From NCBI GenBank assembly GCA_049999765.1, contig JBNGIQ010008891.1, forward strand, positions 1 through 45,570: a stretch of DNA of 45,570 nt, read 5' to 3'. Origin of the DNA: Phaeoceros laevis (Eukaryota > Anthocerotophyta > Anthocerotopsida > Notothyladales). How positions within the stretch are numbered: the stretch's first letter is position 1; each line of letters starts with the position of its first letter. A model generated the notes under the pieces. That model ran no database searches. It was not told the DNA's origin and saw nothing but the letters and a program-made list of their open reading frames with translations. The translations under genes were made by a program, and so were the position numbers. Positions 10,941-22,201 of this stretch are shown here, one piece after another.

Positions 10941-12961
10941 TCAGTTCTTCCGGTTGATAGTGTACGAGGAATAGCCACTCACATGCCCTGCCAAAGCCTC
11001 CTTCAGCAACTGCAGAATTCTACCCTCACCAGGCAGAGGTTTGGAATCAGTGACTCCTTGTCTTCTTGCATGCAACATGTACTCGACCTCTGCATCACCT
11101 TCGGGTTCTGCACTCTCGACACAGGGAGTTTGCTCCACTGTTATGACCAGGGCTCCGATGCTTGAGAGCACACCACAGTCTAGCGTAACCAGGTTAAGCT
11201 GGACACCGTTTGTCAGGGTATCTGCACGGAATGGCATAGGCAAGGGGAGCTCGCTGGAGGATGCAAATGTGAGGGCCCAGTCTTGGACGGTTGCAATGAC
11301 CTGCAAAAAACAGACATGCCTCAGCCATCACAGTGCTTCAACTACCTGGCAGTACTCGTGCTTGAGATTGTCCTTGGTCATCATCACCTTATCCACATCC
11401 TCGTCTCCCACAGGCATGCTGAAGAGGGAGGATGTACTTGCACGGCCAAAGATGTTTTTCCAGAACACATTTGTTTCTGTTGATTTGGTACTTTTCTCCT
11501 TCTTGCTCGCTGTAGCTCCCCATGACCAAAACCGCCAGAAGGCCCCAGCTCGAATTTTGAAGTCTGCTTCTTCTCGGGCCCTCTGCTGGGCTGGTGTTTC
11601 TCCGTGAACTGCCGAACCTGCAAAGCAAGAACCAAGCTTCAGAGCTACAAGTTCAGGATGGTGCTTCTATCAGGTGCCTCGTCTACTCTACTTACCCTGG
11701 TGGACAGCTTGAGCCTTAGCCTGCATTCTCCGCTGAAAAGCTCGTGCTGCCATAAAAACATTTGTGGGTCGATCCCATCCCCCTCCAAATACTCCATTGC
11801 TTGCTCTAGGTTGTGGGCGGATGAGATACTCGAGAACTGGAAGATCTTCTCTTTCCACATAGTGAATGCAGTTCACAGGGCAAGATTCAATAGCCATCTG
11901 CTCCCGCACACAACATGGATCACTTTCAAGGCGTTTCAGGCACTTGGGAAACCAAAGGAGCTTGGGTTGGCATAATGGACAATTTTGCAACATGTGTGGC
12001 ACGGTAAGCACCTTAATCCGAGGTTCTGAATCTCCCCATTGCGTTCTCACGCGTGCAGAACCGAGGGCCTCATCCATTGCAAACGTATCCTTCGCCATAA
12101 ACACGCATTGTCTGCAACCTGCCAGCAACAAGTTATTACCAGCCATCTTTGCAACAGAGTCATCACCAGAGAAACTGCAATAGCTTCACAGAACAGCAGT
12201 GACATACCAACACAAGAGTTCTCGTCTACGAATATCCCTTGCGGCCGGTCTGGCCCTTTCCATGTGCTATACGGGGTGCCTGAGAAGGCTGTATGCCCAC
12301 TGGCTCGCATCACTGTCTTGTATGAGTGAGCAGCATCATACACTGCTCTGCCAACTCCATCCATCAAAGTTGAGTATGCTTCATTGAGCATGAGCGTCAT
12401 AGCATGCCCCTGAAATCAGTTGTTTCACTCTAAGCACACTTCCGAGCAATGGGACCAAATTTGTTAAGCTGTCTTCTAACAGTCTCAATGGCAACAACCT
12501 GCAAACCTGCGATGTCGGGATGGTACTTCTTCTGCAACTGCCTGTATGCCTTGCGAATATCTGCAGCGGAGGCGTCAATTTCAACGCCCAGAAGTTCGTA
12601 GTAATCTTGATAGTGCTTCACTGTGGGAGAACTGCTGCTGCTGTAGCTTTGTCTTTCCTCTGTTGCAGCACATCTCGCTGGCGAGGCTGTATGCCTAAGT
12701 GTCGTCAAATTAAATCTGCAAAGCGCAACAATTACCTTCCAGCACTTACATTAAAGCCTCCAGGACATCGAAGCAGAACACCAAGGTACAGCGGACTGTG
12801 ACTGACCTTAGACCGTCACGTGAATTCCACGCTCCAATCGACTGATATACCGAAGTTCCAACCGGTGCTCCCACAATGTGAAAATTCTTGCCACCACTAT
12901 GCGCGCTGGAAGCACTGATCAAGGGCAGGAGCAGAGCGGACTGGCTCCCTACTGCCTCCAT
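10941..12961 (-). CDS. Chloroplast-type J-domain protein with 4Fe-4S ferredoxin domain (DJC76/77/82-like)
   Basis: Seven exons (12961-12807, 12715-12499, 12409-12208, 12118-12012, 11897-11696, 11617-11346, 11300-10941) give 1,515 nt, 504 aa. The N terminus is Ser/Ala-rich with few acids ([20 protein letters not shown]), fitting a plastid transit peptide. The J domain is at about 87-150 ([25 protein letters not shown] at 117-119). A ferredoxin-type cluster site follows: CVGCRQC (Cys190, 193, 196) and SCPVNC (Cys233). The C-terminal half is unassigned. Arabidopsis relatives are plastid proteins proposed to link Hsp70 recruitment to redox. The acceptor of exon 5 could be 3 nt further upstream (11900). 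The last exon might splice at 10980, but reading through to the stop at 10941 is simplest. Confidence 0.88.
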
Positions 12962-13400
12962 TTTCAGCACTAATTACACCTTGCGTCAACTGGCGTCTGC
13001 CGATGTTGCAACAAAAGAAAACTTTCCGTTGTTCTCTACCGCTTTCTCAAAACCGGTTGCACAAGCATCACAACTCGCCGTGCAATGCTCCCAATTCAGC
13101 ACAGCACAAGGAACCAAGTGTCGAGCCAGACATCTGTTTGCGAGCCAAAATCACCAGCAGCAGACCGCGTTGCGAGATTAGAAGACCGATGCGGCAGCAT
13201 GCGGGGAGGGACCAAACAGGGGGCACACAGATGCGGGCAGCAGCCGGAGATCTGTTGACTCCCCTGCGGCCTGCCAGTCTAAGGTGCTCGTAGCAGCAGC
13301 ACGCAAGTTTCAAAAATATCTGCAGGACGCGTTCACAACGTCCTCCACGTCAGCATCGAGGCTCCTGCATAGCGCAAAAAGGCACACAGCAGCAGTCGCT
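12962..13400. other. Upstream region of J-domain gene; no other gene seen
   Basis: This is the likely promoter and 5' leader of the J-domain gene on the minus strand, plus the 3' flank of tRNA-Ser. On the minus strand a TTTTT run at 13376-13380 can terminate the tRNA. Confidence 0.5.
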
Positions 13401-13481
13401 CGCAGCCTGAGAGATTCGAACTCTCGCGGGCGAACCCATGTACTTAGCAGGCACACGCCTTAACCACTCGGCCAAAGCTGC
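13401..13481 (-). tRNA. tRNA-Ser(GCT)
   Basis: A class II tRNA with a long variable arm. On the minus strand the acceptor stem GCAGCTT pairs with AGGCTGC. The D arm is TGGCCGAGTGGTTAAGGC, the anticodon loop contains GCT (plus-strand positions 13446-13448), and the T arm contains GAGTTCGAATCTC. A T5 run follows about 20 bases downstream. No intron. Confidence 0.95.
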
Positions 13482-13922
13482 TCACTGTACTCAAATTTGA
13501 AAAACTAAATAATATTAAAAATGATGATCACAACCCGGTCTTAGAATGGGAAGAGAATGATGATGAAAGCAGTTGGCTAGATCAGCCAGCAGTAGAGAAG
13601 CATTGTTTTAGTTTCGATGTCTTTGTTTTCACGATCTCCGTCAGTGATGTCGTTGCACACTACTGGCCAGAAGAAGATCACTATCAAGCTTGCGGAAACG
13701 GCAGAACGCTGTACCCATGCCATTTGGAAAAGAGAGGAGCTGGTTCACTGTTCAAAGGCATCCCGAGGCCTGCTATCCTAGTTAAAGACATGTCGTTGTC
13801 TGAGAAGCATCTTGTCCACCGCTCTGACATTGGGCAGCTCTTAAGAAAGCAGCAGCAGCTGCTAGCTCCTCGCATTGTCCATTGCCTGTCTGTGTCCTGC
13901 TCCTTGAGCCAGCTTGGTGATC
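13482..13922. other. Upstream region of AAE14-like gene
   Basis: This holds the probable promoter and 5' leader of the AAE14-like gene on the plus strand, with AT-rich sequence near 13495-13520. An open frame from 13724 is in a different frame from the gene and is not supported. Confidence 0.5.
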
Positions 13923-16429
13923 ATGGGCTCTGGGGGCGCTCACATTGGACACTGTTTGCGGAATTTGAGACTGGTTCGGTCGCACAGGCCGGCGGCCATT
14001 TGCCAGGGCAGGGAATGCACCGGTGAGCAACTGGTGAATCGAGTCGCAGCGCTTGCCAGTGGGCTGGTTGAGCTTGGGCTTCAGCTTGGGGACCGCGTAG
14101 CTATTTCTGCTCTCAACAGGTGCAAGCTTTGGAATTTTGAGGTCCCTGCGAATTGAATTTCGCTGGAAACGCTGCGAGACGAGGATTTCTGGTTAGACGC
14201 ATGTCTTGTTGTGGCTGCGCAGTGAGAAGTACTTGGAGTGGTTGCTGGCGGTCCCGTGTGCTGGTGGTATCATCGCGCCTTTGAATTACCGCTGGGCAAG
14301 TATCCTGGACAGTCTTTTGTGGACCCGTTCGTTGTCACAGCCAACAGTGTAGGCTGACGGGTTGATGGATTTTGAAATGACTTCAGAGTGCAAAAGAAGC
14401 TTCCGAGGCCGTGAACCTAGTCGGGGCTCGATTTCTTGTGTGCGATGAGATTACTCTCCCCTGGTGCGAGCTGTTAAAGCAGCACTGCCCCTCCACGGAG
14501 TTCTTCATCGCCATTTCGTCTCATTCAGGCGGGGGTGCAAATTGTATGTGACCCCATTATCTGGCACTTGGGGCGACCTCTATGCGCGTCTGCTGCTGCT
14601 GTCTGACTTGCCGTTGTTGTAGTGATTCAGAATGAGACCCTCATCCAATCGGCTGGTCCCAGTCCGGAGCTACTGCTTCGGCGTGCACACAATGGCATTG
14701 CTCTCATTTGCTTCACTTCAGGTGAGAATGAGGAAAAGCTTGAACCCCGCTTGTCGTCTCTTGTCAAACTGATGAGCTGGTTTATATCTGCTGCACAGGA
14801 ACAACCGGAAGACCTAAGGGTGCCTCCATCAGCCATGATGCAGTCGTGTTCCAGTCGTTGGCGAAACTTGCTGTAGTTGGCTATGCAGCAGAAGATGTGA
14901 GTCCGTTCAAAAATAGGTTGAGAGCGTGGAATGCAATCAGCTATGTGTTCAAAGCTCCTGGCATGCATGCTCACCTATTCTGGAAAGGGTGGTGCAGGTG
15001 TTTGTGCACGTTGCAGCTTTGTGCCATATTGGGGGCATTTCCTCCGCTCTTGCAATGGTTATGGCAGGGGGGTGCCAGATATTTTTGCCCAAGTTTCAGA
15101 TAGACGACATGTTGGCAGCAATCCACGAATTCAATGCAACGGCAATAATCACAATGCCTGTCATGGTCACTGACATGGCTTCCTCCCGTTACTTATCTGC
15201 CAGGTTGGGCTGACACAGATCGCTGGCACTGGGCTTATTCCTTTTGTCCAGCAAGTTCTCACGTATCTGTTGCTCTTACAGGAAGGGAAAAAGCCGGCTG
15301 TTCCCAAGTGTTACGACAATCTTGAATGGTGCCGGGGCTTTTCCTGCCAAGCTCTTGAAGTTCGTCACTGATGTGTTCCCAAATGCTCAAATCTTGTCTG
15401 CTTATGGTATGGTTCTTGACCTGCTGCTTTGTCCATGGCGCCTGTTAGTACACTGCAGTTCTCAAAACTGACAGTTTCTTACAAAACCTGATTGCCACAG
15501 GAATGACAGAGGCCTGTTCTTCCATGACTTTTACACTTGTCAACAAACTGGGCGTCCTGCCCCAGCTAGACGCGGAGACCGGATCTCGCCATCTTGGAGG
15601 CATCTGTGTGGGCAGACCAGCTCCTCATGTCGAGATGCTCATAAGATCTGAATCAGGTCAGACTGGAGGTCAGTTCATTCAGGGCAACGTGTTGACAAGA
15701 GGGCCTCATGTGATGTCCTTCTATTGGGGTCAGCCTCAGGAAACGAGCAGTGTGTTAAGTGAGGATGGCTGGTTGGACACGGGAGATGTTGGATGGTGTG
15801 ATGGTTTAGGGCAATTTTGGTTGCTTGGTCGTCAGAAGGATGTGATCAAGACTGGTGGCGAGAATGTTTATGCATCTGAGGTACTCTGTATTCCTCACGA
15901 GAATGATGTTTGCACTGCGGAGTTGAGTGGCTGAACGAGAATTTTGTTCGAATCTCAGGTGGAAGGGATGCTCATCAGTCATCCGAGTGNNNNNNNNNNN
16001 NNNNNNNNNNNNNNNNNNNNNNNNNNNNNNNNNNNNNNNNNNNNNNNNNNNNNNNNNNNNNNNNNNNNNNNNNNNNNNNNNNNNNNNNNCTGTTGCTGCT
16101 GTGGTTCGTCTGAAAAAAGGGTGGGGGTGGGTAGACATTGCCCCGGTAACTGATGAGCAACTAGTTTCACCGTCTATACTTCGAGACCACTGCAGAAACT
16201 TTGGCCTGTCAAGGTATGCCTATCAGCTGAAACCAGCGACTCTGGTCTTAACTGCAACGGATGATCTAAGCTTGAAATTTTGCGCAGATTCAAAATACCG
16301 AAGGTGGTAGTAGTGCAAGAAGAGGAATTTCCAGCAACCACAACTGGGAAATTGAAGAAAGACGAAATCCGGAAGGTTTTGCTCACCAAGCTTGCACAGT
16401 TCTCTGGGTCTCTCATGAACAAGCTCTAA
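13923..16429 (+). CDS. AAE14: AAE14-like o-succinylbenzoyl-CoA ligase (AMP-forming), interrupted by sequence gap
   Basis: Exons: 13923-14119, 14223-14295, 14387-14543, 14623-14721, 14799-14896, 14998-15203, 15282-15406, 15501-15880, 15959 to gap, gap to 16213, 16288-16429. All phases agree outside the gap. The start MGSGGAHIGHCL aligns with the AAE14 N terminus. Motifs include VAISALN, YLEWLLAVPCAGG, CFTSGTTGRPKG (ATP binding), HIGGISSALAM, SAYGMTEACSSM, GWLDTGDVGW, GRQKDVIKTGGENVYASE and TTTGKLKKDEIR (catalytic Lys). Family members ligate CoA to o-succinylbenzoate in phylloquinone synthesis. Intron 2 uses a GC donor. The C terminus is NKL, a possible weak peroxisomal PTS1. The piece equivalent to the AVVIGV/LGEM segment is lost in the N gap, so a further intron there cannot be excluded. 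Confidence 0.9.
15990..16089. other. Assembly gap of 100 N
   Basis: Exactly 100 N, the usual placeholder for a gap of unknown size. It falls within the C-terminal coding part of the AAE14-like gene. Confidence 0.99.
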
Positions 16430-16962
16430 CTACATGAGTTGTCAGCTGTGGAGCTGTGAGAACTTGATTTCGAACCACGGATGATGATCTGACATTTCAT
16501 CGTTGTATGTCCATGGTAAGGCCGTCACGCTAACAACAGCTGACATATATAAACGGCAGAGCTTCGATGTTGTGGCCCTCTCTGGTAGTCTATTTCACTC
16601 TTCGGAACCAGCTGTTAACGGTGAGCTTTGCAGCGAAAAAAACCACACCATAGACAAACTCTGGCTAAGCATGTACTAAGCAACGTACTCTAGAGTCGCA
16701 TTCCAGTCCCCAGGAAGTGAAGGTGTATGTCTGACGTCGACGTCGGAAACTGCTGAACCAAAGACCAGGCTTCATTTTGATGGCACGTCTCACCAGCTTA
16801 ATTCTACAGCTGCATTACCATCAAAATCGGGTATGGTTGCCCCAAGCGTTCCCTCAGCTGGAACTCCCACAAATCTCCCAGCCTGCTCACGTCTGTGTTC
16901 AACAGGTCCAATCCTTTCCAAGGACAAACTAGCCTAGCTCTGAACAGATCCAAGATGTGCCC
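16430..16962. other. Convergent 3' flank between AAE14-like and SMP-C2 genes
   Basis: The two genes converge here. No further coding signal is seen; the region probably holds both 3' UTRs and polyadenylation sites. Confidence 0.55.
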
Positions 16963-19900
16963 TCAGGACTCGCGAGAAGATCTCTCAGACACCACAGTGT
17001 GCATCTGCTGATCCAAGTCTGCAGGATCTTCTGAACGCCCCAAAGCCAATGTAGCCTGGTTCGCATTATTCTCCTGAACAGATCCAAACTGTGTATCCCT
17101 AGGACTTAGCGGAGGAGAGTTGTCAAAAGCCACGGTGCACATCTGACCATTCCCGTCGGCTGGATCCTCTGCGTACTCCTCAGAACCAGTACCACAAGTG
17201 ACATCCGAGTCTTTCTGTTGTGTGCTAAACGAAACTCTTGGGCTACGCGATGGTGACCCACCGCCTCTACCAGTACTTCTCCTCATGTTCATGACGTGGT
17301 GCATATGCTCTTTAGCATGATGAAGCTGATGGGCAGATTTCCCAACATGATGCATAAACCCTTTACCAAATTTCTTCATTGGGCCTCCCAGATATTGTCG
17401 CTGTTTCTCATGGCCTGGTTTTGACCCACTCTCACCATAATCCTCCAGCTCAACTGGATCCTGCCGATGCAGATTTACCTTACCCAAATGCTCCTCACTA
17501 GGCTCCAGCCTCATCGTAACCTCTGTACCCAAATTGCCAACTGCCTTCATTTCCTCGGGACCCTCCAATGGCCTGTCCGGTCCTGCATCCTGCTGCACAA
17601 TGCGTTTGTGCTGCCCTCCTTTTCCTGGCCTCGATTTCCAAAAACCTTTCTTTCTCCGTGTCAGTTCAGATGCACTAATTAAGTCTTCAATTTCGGAGTC
17701 ACTTTCATCAATGTTCAATTGAACGCCAGTTAATCTGCGAATGGACCTATCCCACAGTCCATCACCTGCAAGGTACTGACGCTTGGCAACAGCCTCTGCA
17801 TCTTCAACATTTCCAGGTCTTTTGTTGTGCTTCTTCTTCTTCTTCTTCTTCTTAGTACGAGAACGCAGGATTGACAACATCCCACCTTGACCTCTCTCAA
17901 AGTTAATGTCTTCATACTCCTCACTTTCAGAATCTCCACTTATATCTGGCCCAGGATCTGCTAGATCAATACCCTTCTGGAGACACTCAGCTAAATAGGA
18001 CTGAGAACCTTTACCGGCTTCCATATGACTTGACTGAAGCTGTTGAACCTCCGTACCTCCAACACTCTGCACATAAAGAAACTGAACCAACACTCTTGAG
18101 CTCCAACCTATATGAATAATTTACGAGCGTCCAGACAGCATATGATCCAGCAAATGTACCTCACTGGTGCATAAGAACCTGATGAACAAAAGACAGGGAG
18201 GAAGCAAAAATCTTCTTACCGTTGTTTCATTTGGAGTTTCTTCTGATAGTACTTTCTCATCCACGGTAACAGCCACAAGCAGCTTTCCCATCTTACCACC
18301 CCTCAAAGGAAGCCATTTGAGATGCCTTTCACCACCTCTAAAGTTCGCTATTGGAAGGACAGAGTACCTGGAAAGTCAAAAAAGTTGGCTTAGGTACCGC
18401 CTTGCAGGGAGCGACAAAGTAAAAGAATTGACCAGGGCATAAGTATATACCCGAGTTCGTCATCATGGAAACGATCTTTGTCCCGAACTCGCAGGACAAG
18501 CAAGTTTGGCAAATCCCAACTGAATACTGGAAGTCGAAAATCTGCATTCCACACTGGAGCCAAAGTCTTGTGCTTTATCTTTGTCTTGAACCGCGACAAA
18601 CCCATCGCGCCTTTCACGAATGGGTCTGCCAGACCTGATTGACAACAGACAAACACACTAAAGTTAGTTCAAAAGTATGAGAAGAGCAAAATTGAGTACA
18701 TCCTACAAGCACATCATCTATTTACCGTTTGGATCTGAAGGCTTGAGATTTTTAGCTTCCACAATCTCCATGTATACTATTGCAATGGGACGTTTTTGTT
18801 CCTTATAAAACCAATCTGCTTGGCATTTTGACATCAGCAGCAGATCATGAGGAGGTACATTGTAACGTGCCACTTGATTGTGAGAAGTAGTCAGTTAAAA
18901 GGAACCGCAGAAAGACAAACCTGGTCGGAAAGGAGCGCCAGTTTTTCCGATGCCTCTGAATGGCATGAAAGACTCTACGAGCTTCCCAACATCAATCACC
19001 ATCATATTTGGCTGCATACTCCGCAACATAAGAAACTAGGCCCCGTATTATGAGGTTCATATTCAAGACCCCTGCATATTGTGATCACACATTGCATTTA
19101 TGAGCTACTCACCTCGACAAGTGAGTCCTCCATGGCATCAGCGAGCATCTTATCCTGGATAAAAGGGGATGCAAATATATTGAAGTGTTCAGATTCTACA
19201 TTTAAACTGGCTCCATGCAGAACGAAAAACCCTGCACTTCGTTCACTTACCAGCCAGTTTGCTACTCCAGGTATCTCTGACACATCGACTCCGTAGTTGA
19301 AAACTGGACGCACCGTTAGTTCCAGGTGTGGCGCTTCTTCAAAGCACAGACCAACTCGTTCGACAAAAGGAAACTCTGGTATCAGTTTGACTCCTACCCT
19401 AACCTGTCACACACAAGTACCACCACACCTAGAAATGAGACCAATCCACAAATACATTGGAGAATTCAATACCACACCTTCCTCCAAATATTTTCACTCT
19501 GTCACCACGCAACCATGAAAGATCAAGATCCAACCTTGCCCAGAAGTTGCAAATTGGACAGATGAAAAGTAGTCCACAAGCCGAGCCCCCGTAATTGAAC
19601 AGCAAGCACAGCGCTCATATCTTGTGCAGCAACGAAGTTCATCTTAACATCGAGCACCTGCCTAGAAGCAAAAAACAGTTTGACATCCCTTGTTTGCTCC
19701 AAATGTAGACTCCGCCAATTAACTCACAGAACCCAATGAGAAGCAAGACTTCCTTCTCTTACCATGGTGTAGCCCTCTGCAGGTTTCTCATTTACGCTTA
19801 TACTTGTAAAATGTGGTGGTCTGCTTCCCAGATTTAAGTGATGTAAGACTACTTTTTTCTGAACACACGAAGTCATAAGAAACGTTAAGAGACAAATGGC

Positions 19901-20622
19901 AACCTCATGCACTCAACAACAGAACTAGATAATCCAATTTGCCCTACATCCGCAACCCGCCAGCTGGACTGAGGCAGCGAAGCAGCTAACGAGAGCGAAA
20001 TTTATACTAGAGAAGGGCTTTCAAAGTCATACTGCCGTCCAAGGTTTGTACTTGTCCAGAAACCATGGTGTCAAAGGCATGAGAATTTCTTGAGAGGAGA
20101 AGCGCTGTAGGCAAATAGGCCATATCTTCTCAAGGGAAAGATTTAGCCATGCGACGGTTTCTTCATCGCCGAGCTGATAAACACAATAAGGTACTGTGAG
20201 CATTGGAGAAATGTCTCAACTAAAACTTCTTCCAGCATACTGTATGTCCAAGAAATTCGGCGGCCCAATTTCTTGGACATACATTTGAGATCTGCTACAT
20301 CGAGAAACAACACCAACCCTTCTTTTGTCTGCATTCCTCCTTTCTTCACAGCGAATTTCTCTTTTAACCCTTGAGCGCTGCTTGGACTCAACCTGATTTC
20401 AAGAGGCATATTCTAAGGAGTCCAAACTTCCAAGAAGATTCAGTGAAGCCGACCAAAGGTATAATTGACACCAACCTTGTAGAGAAAAAGATATGCCAGC
20501 AGGAGCACGAAGGACATACTTGCACCCTGAGACACTGCTGCCCAGCATACAACGAATACCGCAGCAACGTAGTACATGAGGGGCCATGTCAGCAGGAGCT
20601 CCTGCCACTGAAACCCTGCCAT
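16963..20622 (-). CDS. SMP and C2 domain membrane protein (NTMC2/synaptotagmin-like lipid-transfer tether)
   Basis: Twelve exons (20622-20476, 20392-20318, 20173-20033, 19858-19763, 19657-19535, 19403-19251, 19154-19113, 19011-18921, 18872-18726, 18634-18451, 18367-18220, 18066-16963) give 2,451 nt, 816 aa. Residues 13-49 are two hydrophobic segments (YYVAAVFVVCWAAV, SFVLLLAYLFLYK) forming a membrane anchor. A basic linker leads to an SMP domain (about 76-265; EETVAWLNLSLEKIWP, HHLNLGSRPPHFTSI, LRGLGLWTTFHLSNLQLLGK). A C2 domain follows (about 320-440) with acidic loops SDPNGLADPF and RDKDRFHDDE expected to bind calcium. The 367-residue tail is polar, with a KKKKKKKK tract and an HHVGKSAHQLHHAKEHMHHV His-rich patch. 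Relatives tether the ER to other membranes and move lipid. Intron 8 is only 48 bp. Confidence 0.9.
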
Positions 20623-21394
20623 CCGCTGCGCTCCTCTCTATAATTTTGATCTTCTCTGGACGTTAGCCGATTCAGCTGTAGCACTTCCCCGGAAACTTCG
20701 ATTCTGAGCGATGGAGGGAATTCAACTCGAAATAGTAGCTTCAGCTTCCCAACAACAACCAGCTATATTTAATCCACTCCTGATATACAAAAATGAACAT
20801 CACCGCTGGAGCGGCCCAACCTGCAGCTCACACGTTAGACACTGGCTGTCGCAAGGAGTATGAAGGGCCAGAAAATAGATCTCCTAGAACATCCGGTTGA
20901 CGCTCGACTCCTGCAGTGCCTCGCTAGTTCCAAGAGTCAACTCTTCCGCGAATGACCGGCACTACCGGCAGCCAAGCAACCAGCCCGCCAAGTGTGCTAG
21001 GTAACACGTGGCCTGGAGTCGGCAACGTCACAGCTGGGGAAGTCTCGTCCTGGTTCCTTTACCCGGAAGGGGGTCAGATTTCTCTTGGCGTCGCTGCGGC
21101 TTCTTCGTAGTGCGCTCTGGACGCGTGTAGACGAAGCATGAAAGGACAGGGCATTTGGTGAAGGAGCCCAATCCAGCGTGCCAGAGCTTGCGTGCTAGGA
21201 GAAGATTGGACTTCACAAGACCAGACCAAGCGCCTCGGATTTTGCGCAACTCGCTGGGATGCGCTCCCGTGCTTCTGCAGCTCGGAGGTGGTTCTGCCTG
21301 GACATGGAGTGACATTTGTCAGACCTTGATCTGAGGTACCTTGTTGTGTGGTGCTATGGCTGATGTCTTGGAGAGCTCACTGAGCAGGTGAAGG
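20623..21394. promoter_or_regulatory. Shared divergent upstream region (SMP-C2 gene and RING/DUF1232 gene)
   Basis: The 772 bp between the start codons of two divergently transcribed genes must hold both 5' leaders and promoters. I see no clear TATA box that can be assigned. Confidence 0.5.
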
Positions 21395-22201
21395 ATGGCC
21401 ATAATTGAGGGAGTCGGTGATGAGTTGATCTTCGCAGCTTTGATCGCTGCGACAACGGCACCACTGGTGTATGTCTGCGTGCGGTCCACGTTAGGGAATC
21501 CTCTGGACTCCTTAAAGCAGGGAGTGAGTGTGATACAGAGGCTGTGGGAAGGGTTCTGGAGCAGATTGCGAGGGCAAGGGCAGCGGCAGCGAGCAACCGC
21601 TGGAGCGGCTGTGGAGGTGGTGGAGGAGACGAGCACGGACGCTCCTCCTGATGGAGACATCTGCTCTGTGTGTCATGACAACTTCACCCTGCCCTGTCAG
21701 GCCAACTGCGCACACTGGTTCTGCGGGGACTGTATTTTGAGAGTGTGGCAGCACAGTTCAGCGCTGCAGCCCTGCAAATGCCCTATCTGCCGCCGACCTA
21801 TAATTCTTCTCATCCCCAGTGATGAGTTCGCAAGTTCGCACCGGGACCAGCCTGATGCCGATCGGATATTGCGGGATATAGCCAAGTATAATCGCATATT
21901 TGGCGGCGAGGCAGTGAGCATTATCCAGAGAATTCGGGACATGCCGTTGCTGCTCCGGAGGATGGTTTGGGAGCTGATGGATCCGCAACGGGCCATCCCG
22001 CTTGTCAACAGGATTCACATTCTTTTTTGCCTTGTTTGCTTGGCAGTGTACGTGTTCTCGCCATTGGACCTTTTGCCGGAGGGAATTTTGGGAGTCATAG
22101 GATTCTTGGACGATCTGCTTGTCCTGGTTATGGTTCTCTTTCACCTGTCCATGCTGTACCGCTCCACTCTCATACGGCGTCATGGAGGCCACTATGACTG
22201 A
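21395..22201 (+). CDS. RING finger and DUF1232 membrane E3 ubiquitin ligase, RNF170-like
   Basis: Single exon, 268 aa. A first hydrophobic segment (ELIFAALIAATTAPLVYVCV) is followed by a C3HC4 RING (about 88-130: ICSVCHDNFTLPC, CAHWFCGDCI, CKCPICRRPI). The C terminus has hydrophobic segments (IHILFCLVCLAVYVFSPLDL, LDDLLVLVMVLFHLSMLY) that include the DUF1232 signature SPLDLLPEGILGVIGFLDD. This is the arrangement of RNF170-like proteins, which act at the ER membrane in animals as ubiquitin ligases; the plant substrate is unknown. It is divergent from the SMP-C2 gene. The ATG at 21395 is chosen as the first in frame; the length fits the family. Confidence 0.9.
   Translation: MAIIEGVGDELIFAALIAATTAPLVYVCVRSTLGNPLDSLKQGVSVIQRLWEGFWSRLRGQGQRQRATAGAAVEVVEETSTDAPPDGDICSVCHDNFTLPCQANCAHWFCGDCILRVWQHSSALQPCKCPICRRPIILLIPSDEFASSHRDQPDADRILRDIAKYNRIFGGEAVSIIQRIRDMPLLLRRMVWELMDPQRAIPLVNRIHILFCLVCLAVYVFSPLDLLPEGILGVIGFLDDLLVLVMVLFHLSMLYRSTLIRRHGGHYD

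Noticed and set aside
10796-10978. Possible last exon of the J-domain gene
   Set aside because: The upstream exon reads through to its own stop at 10941 without needing another exon; the open frame has no family support.
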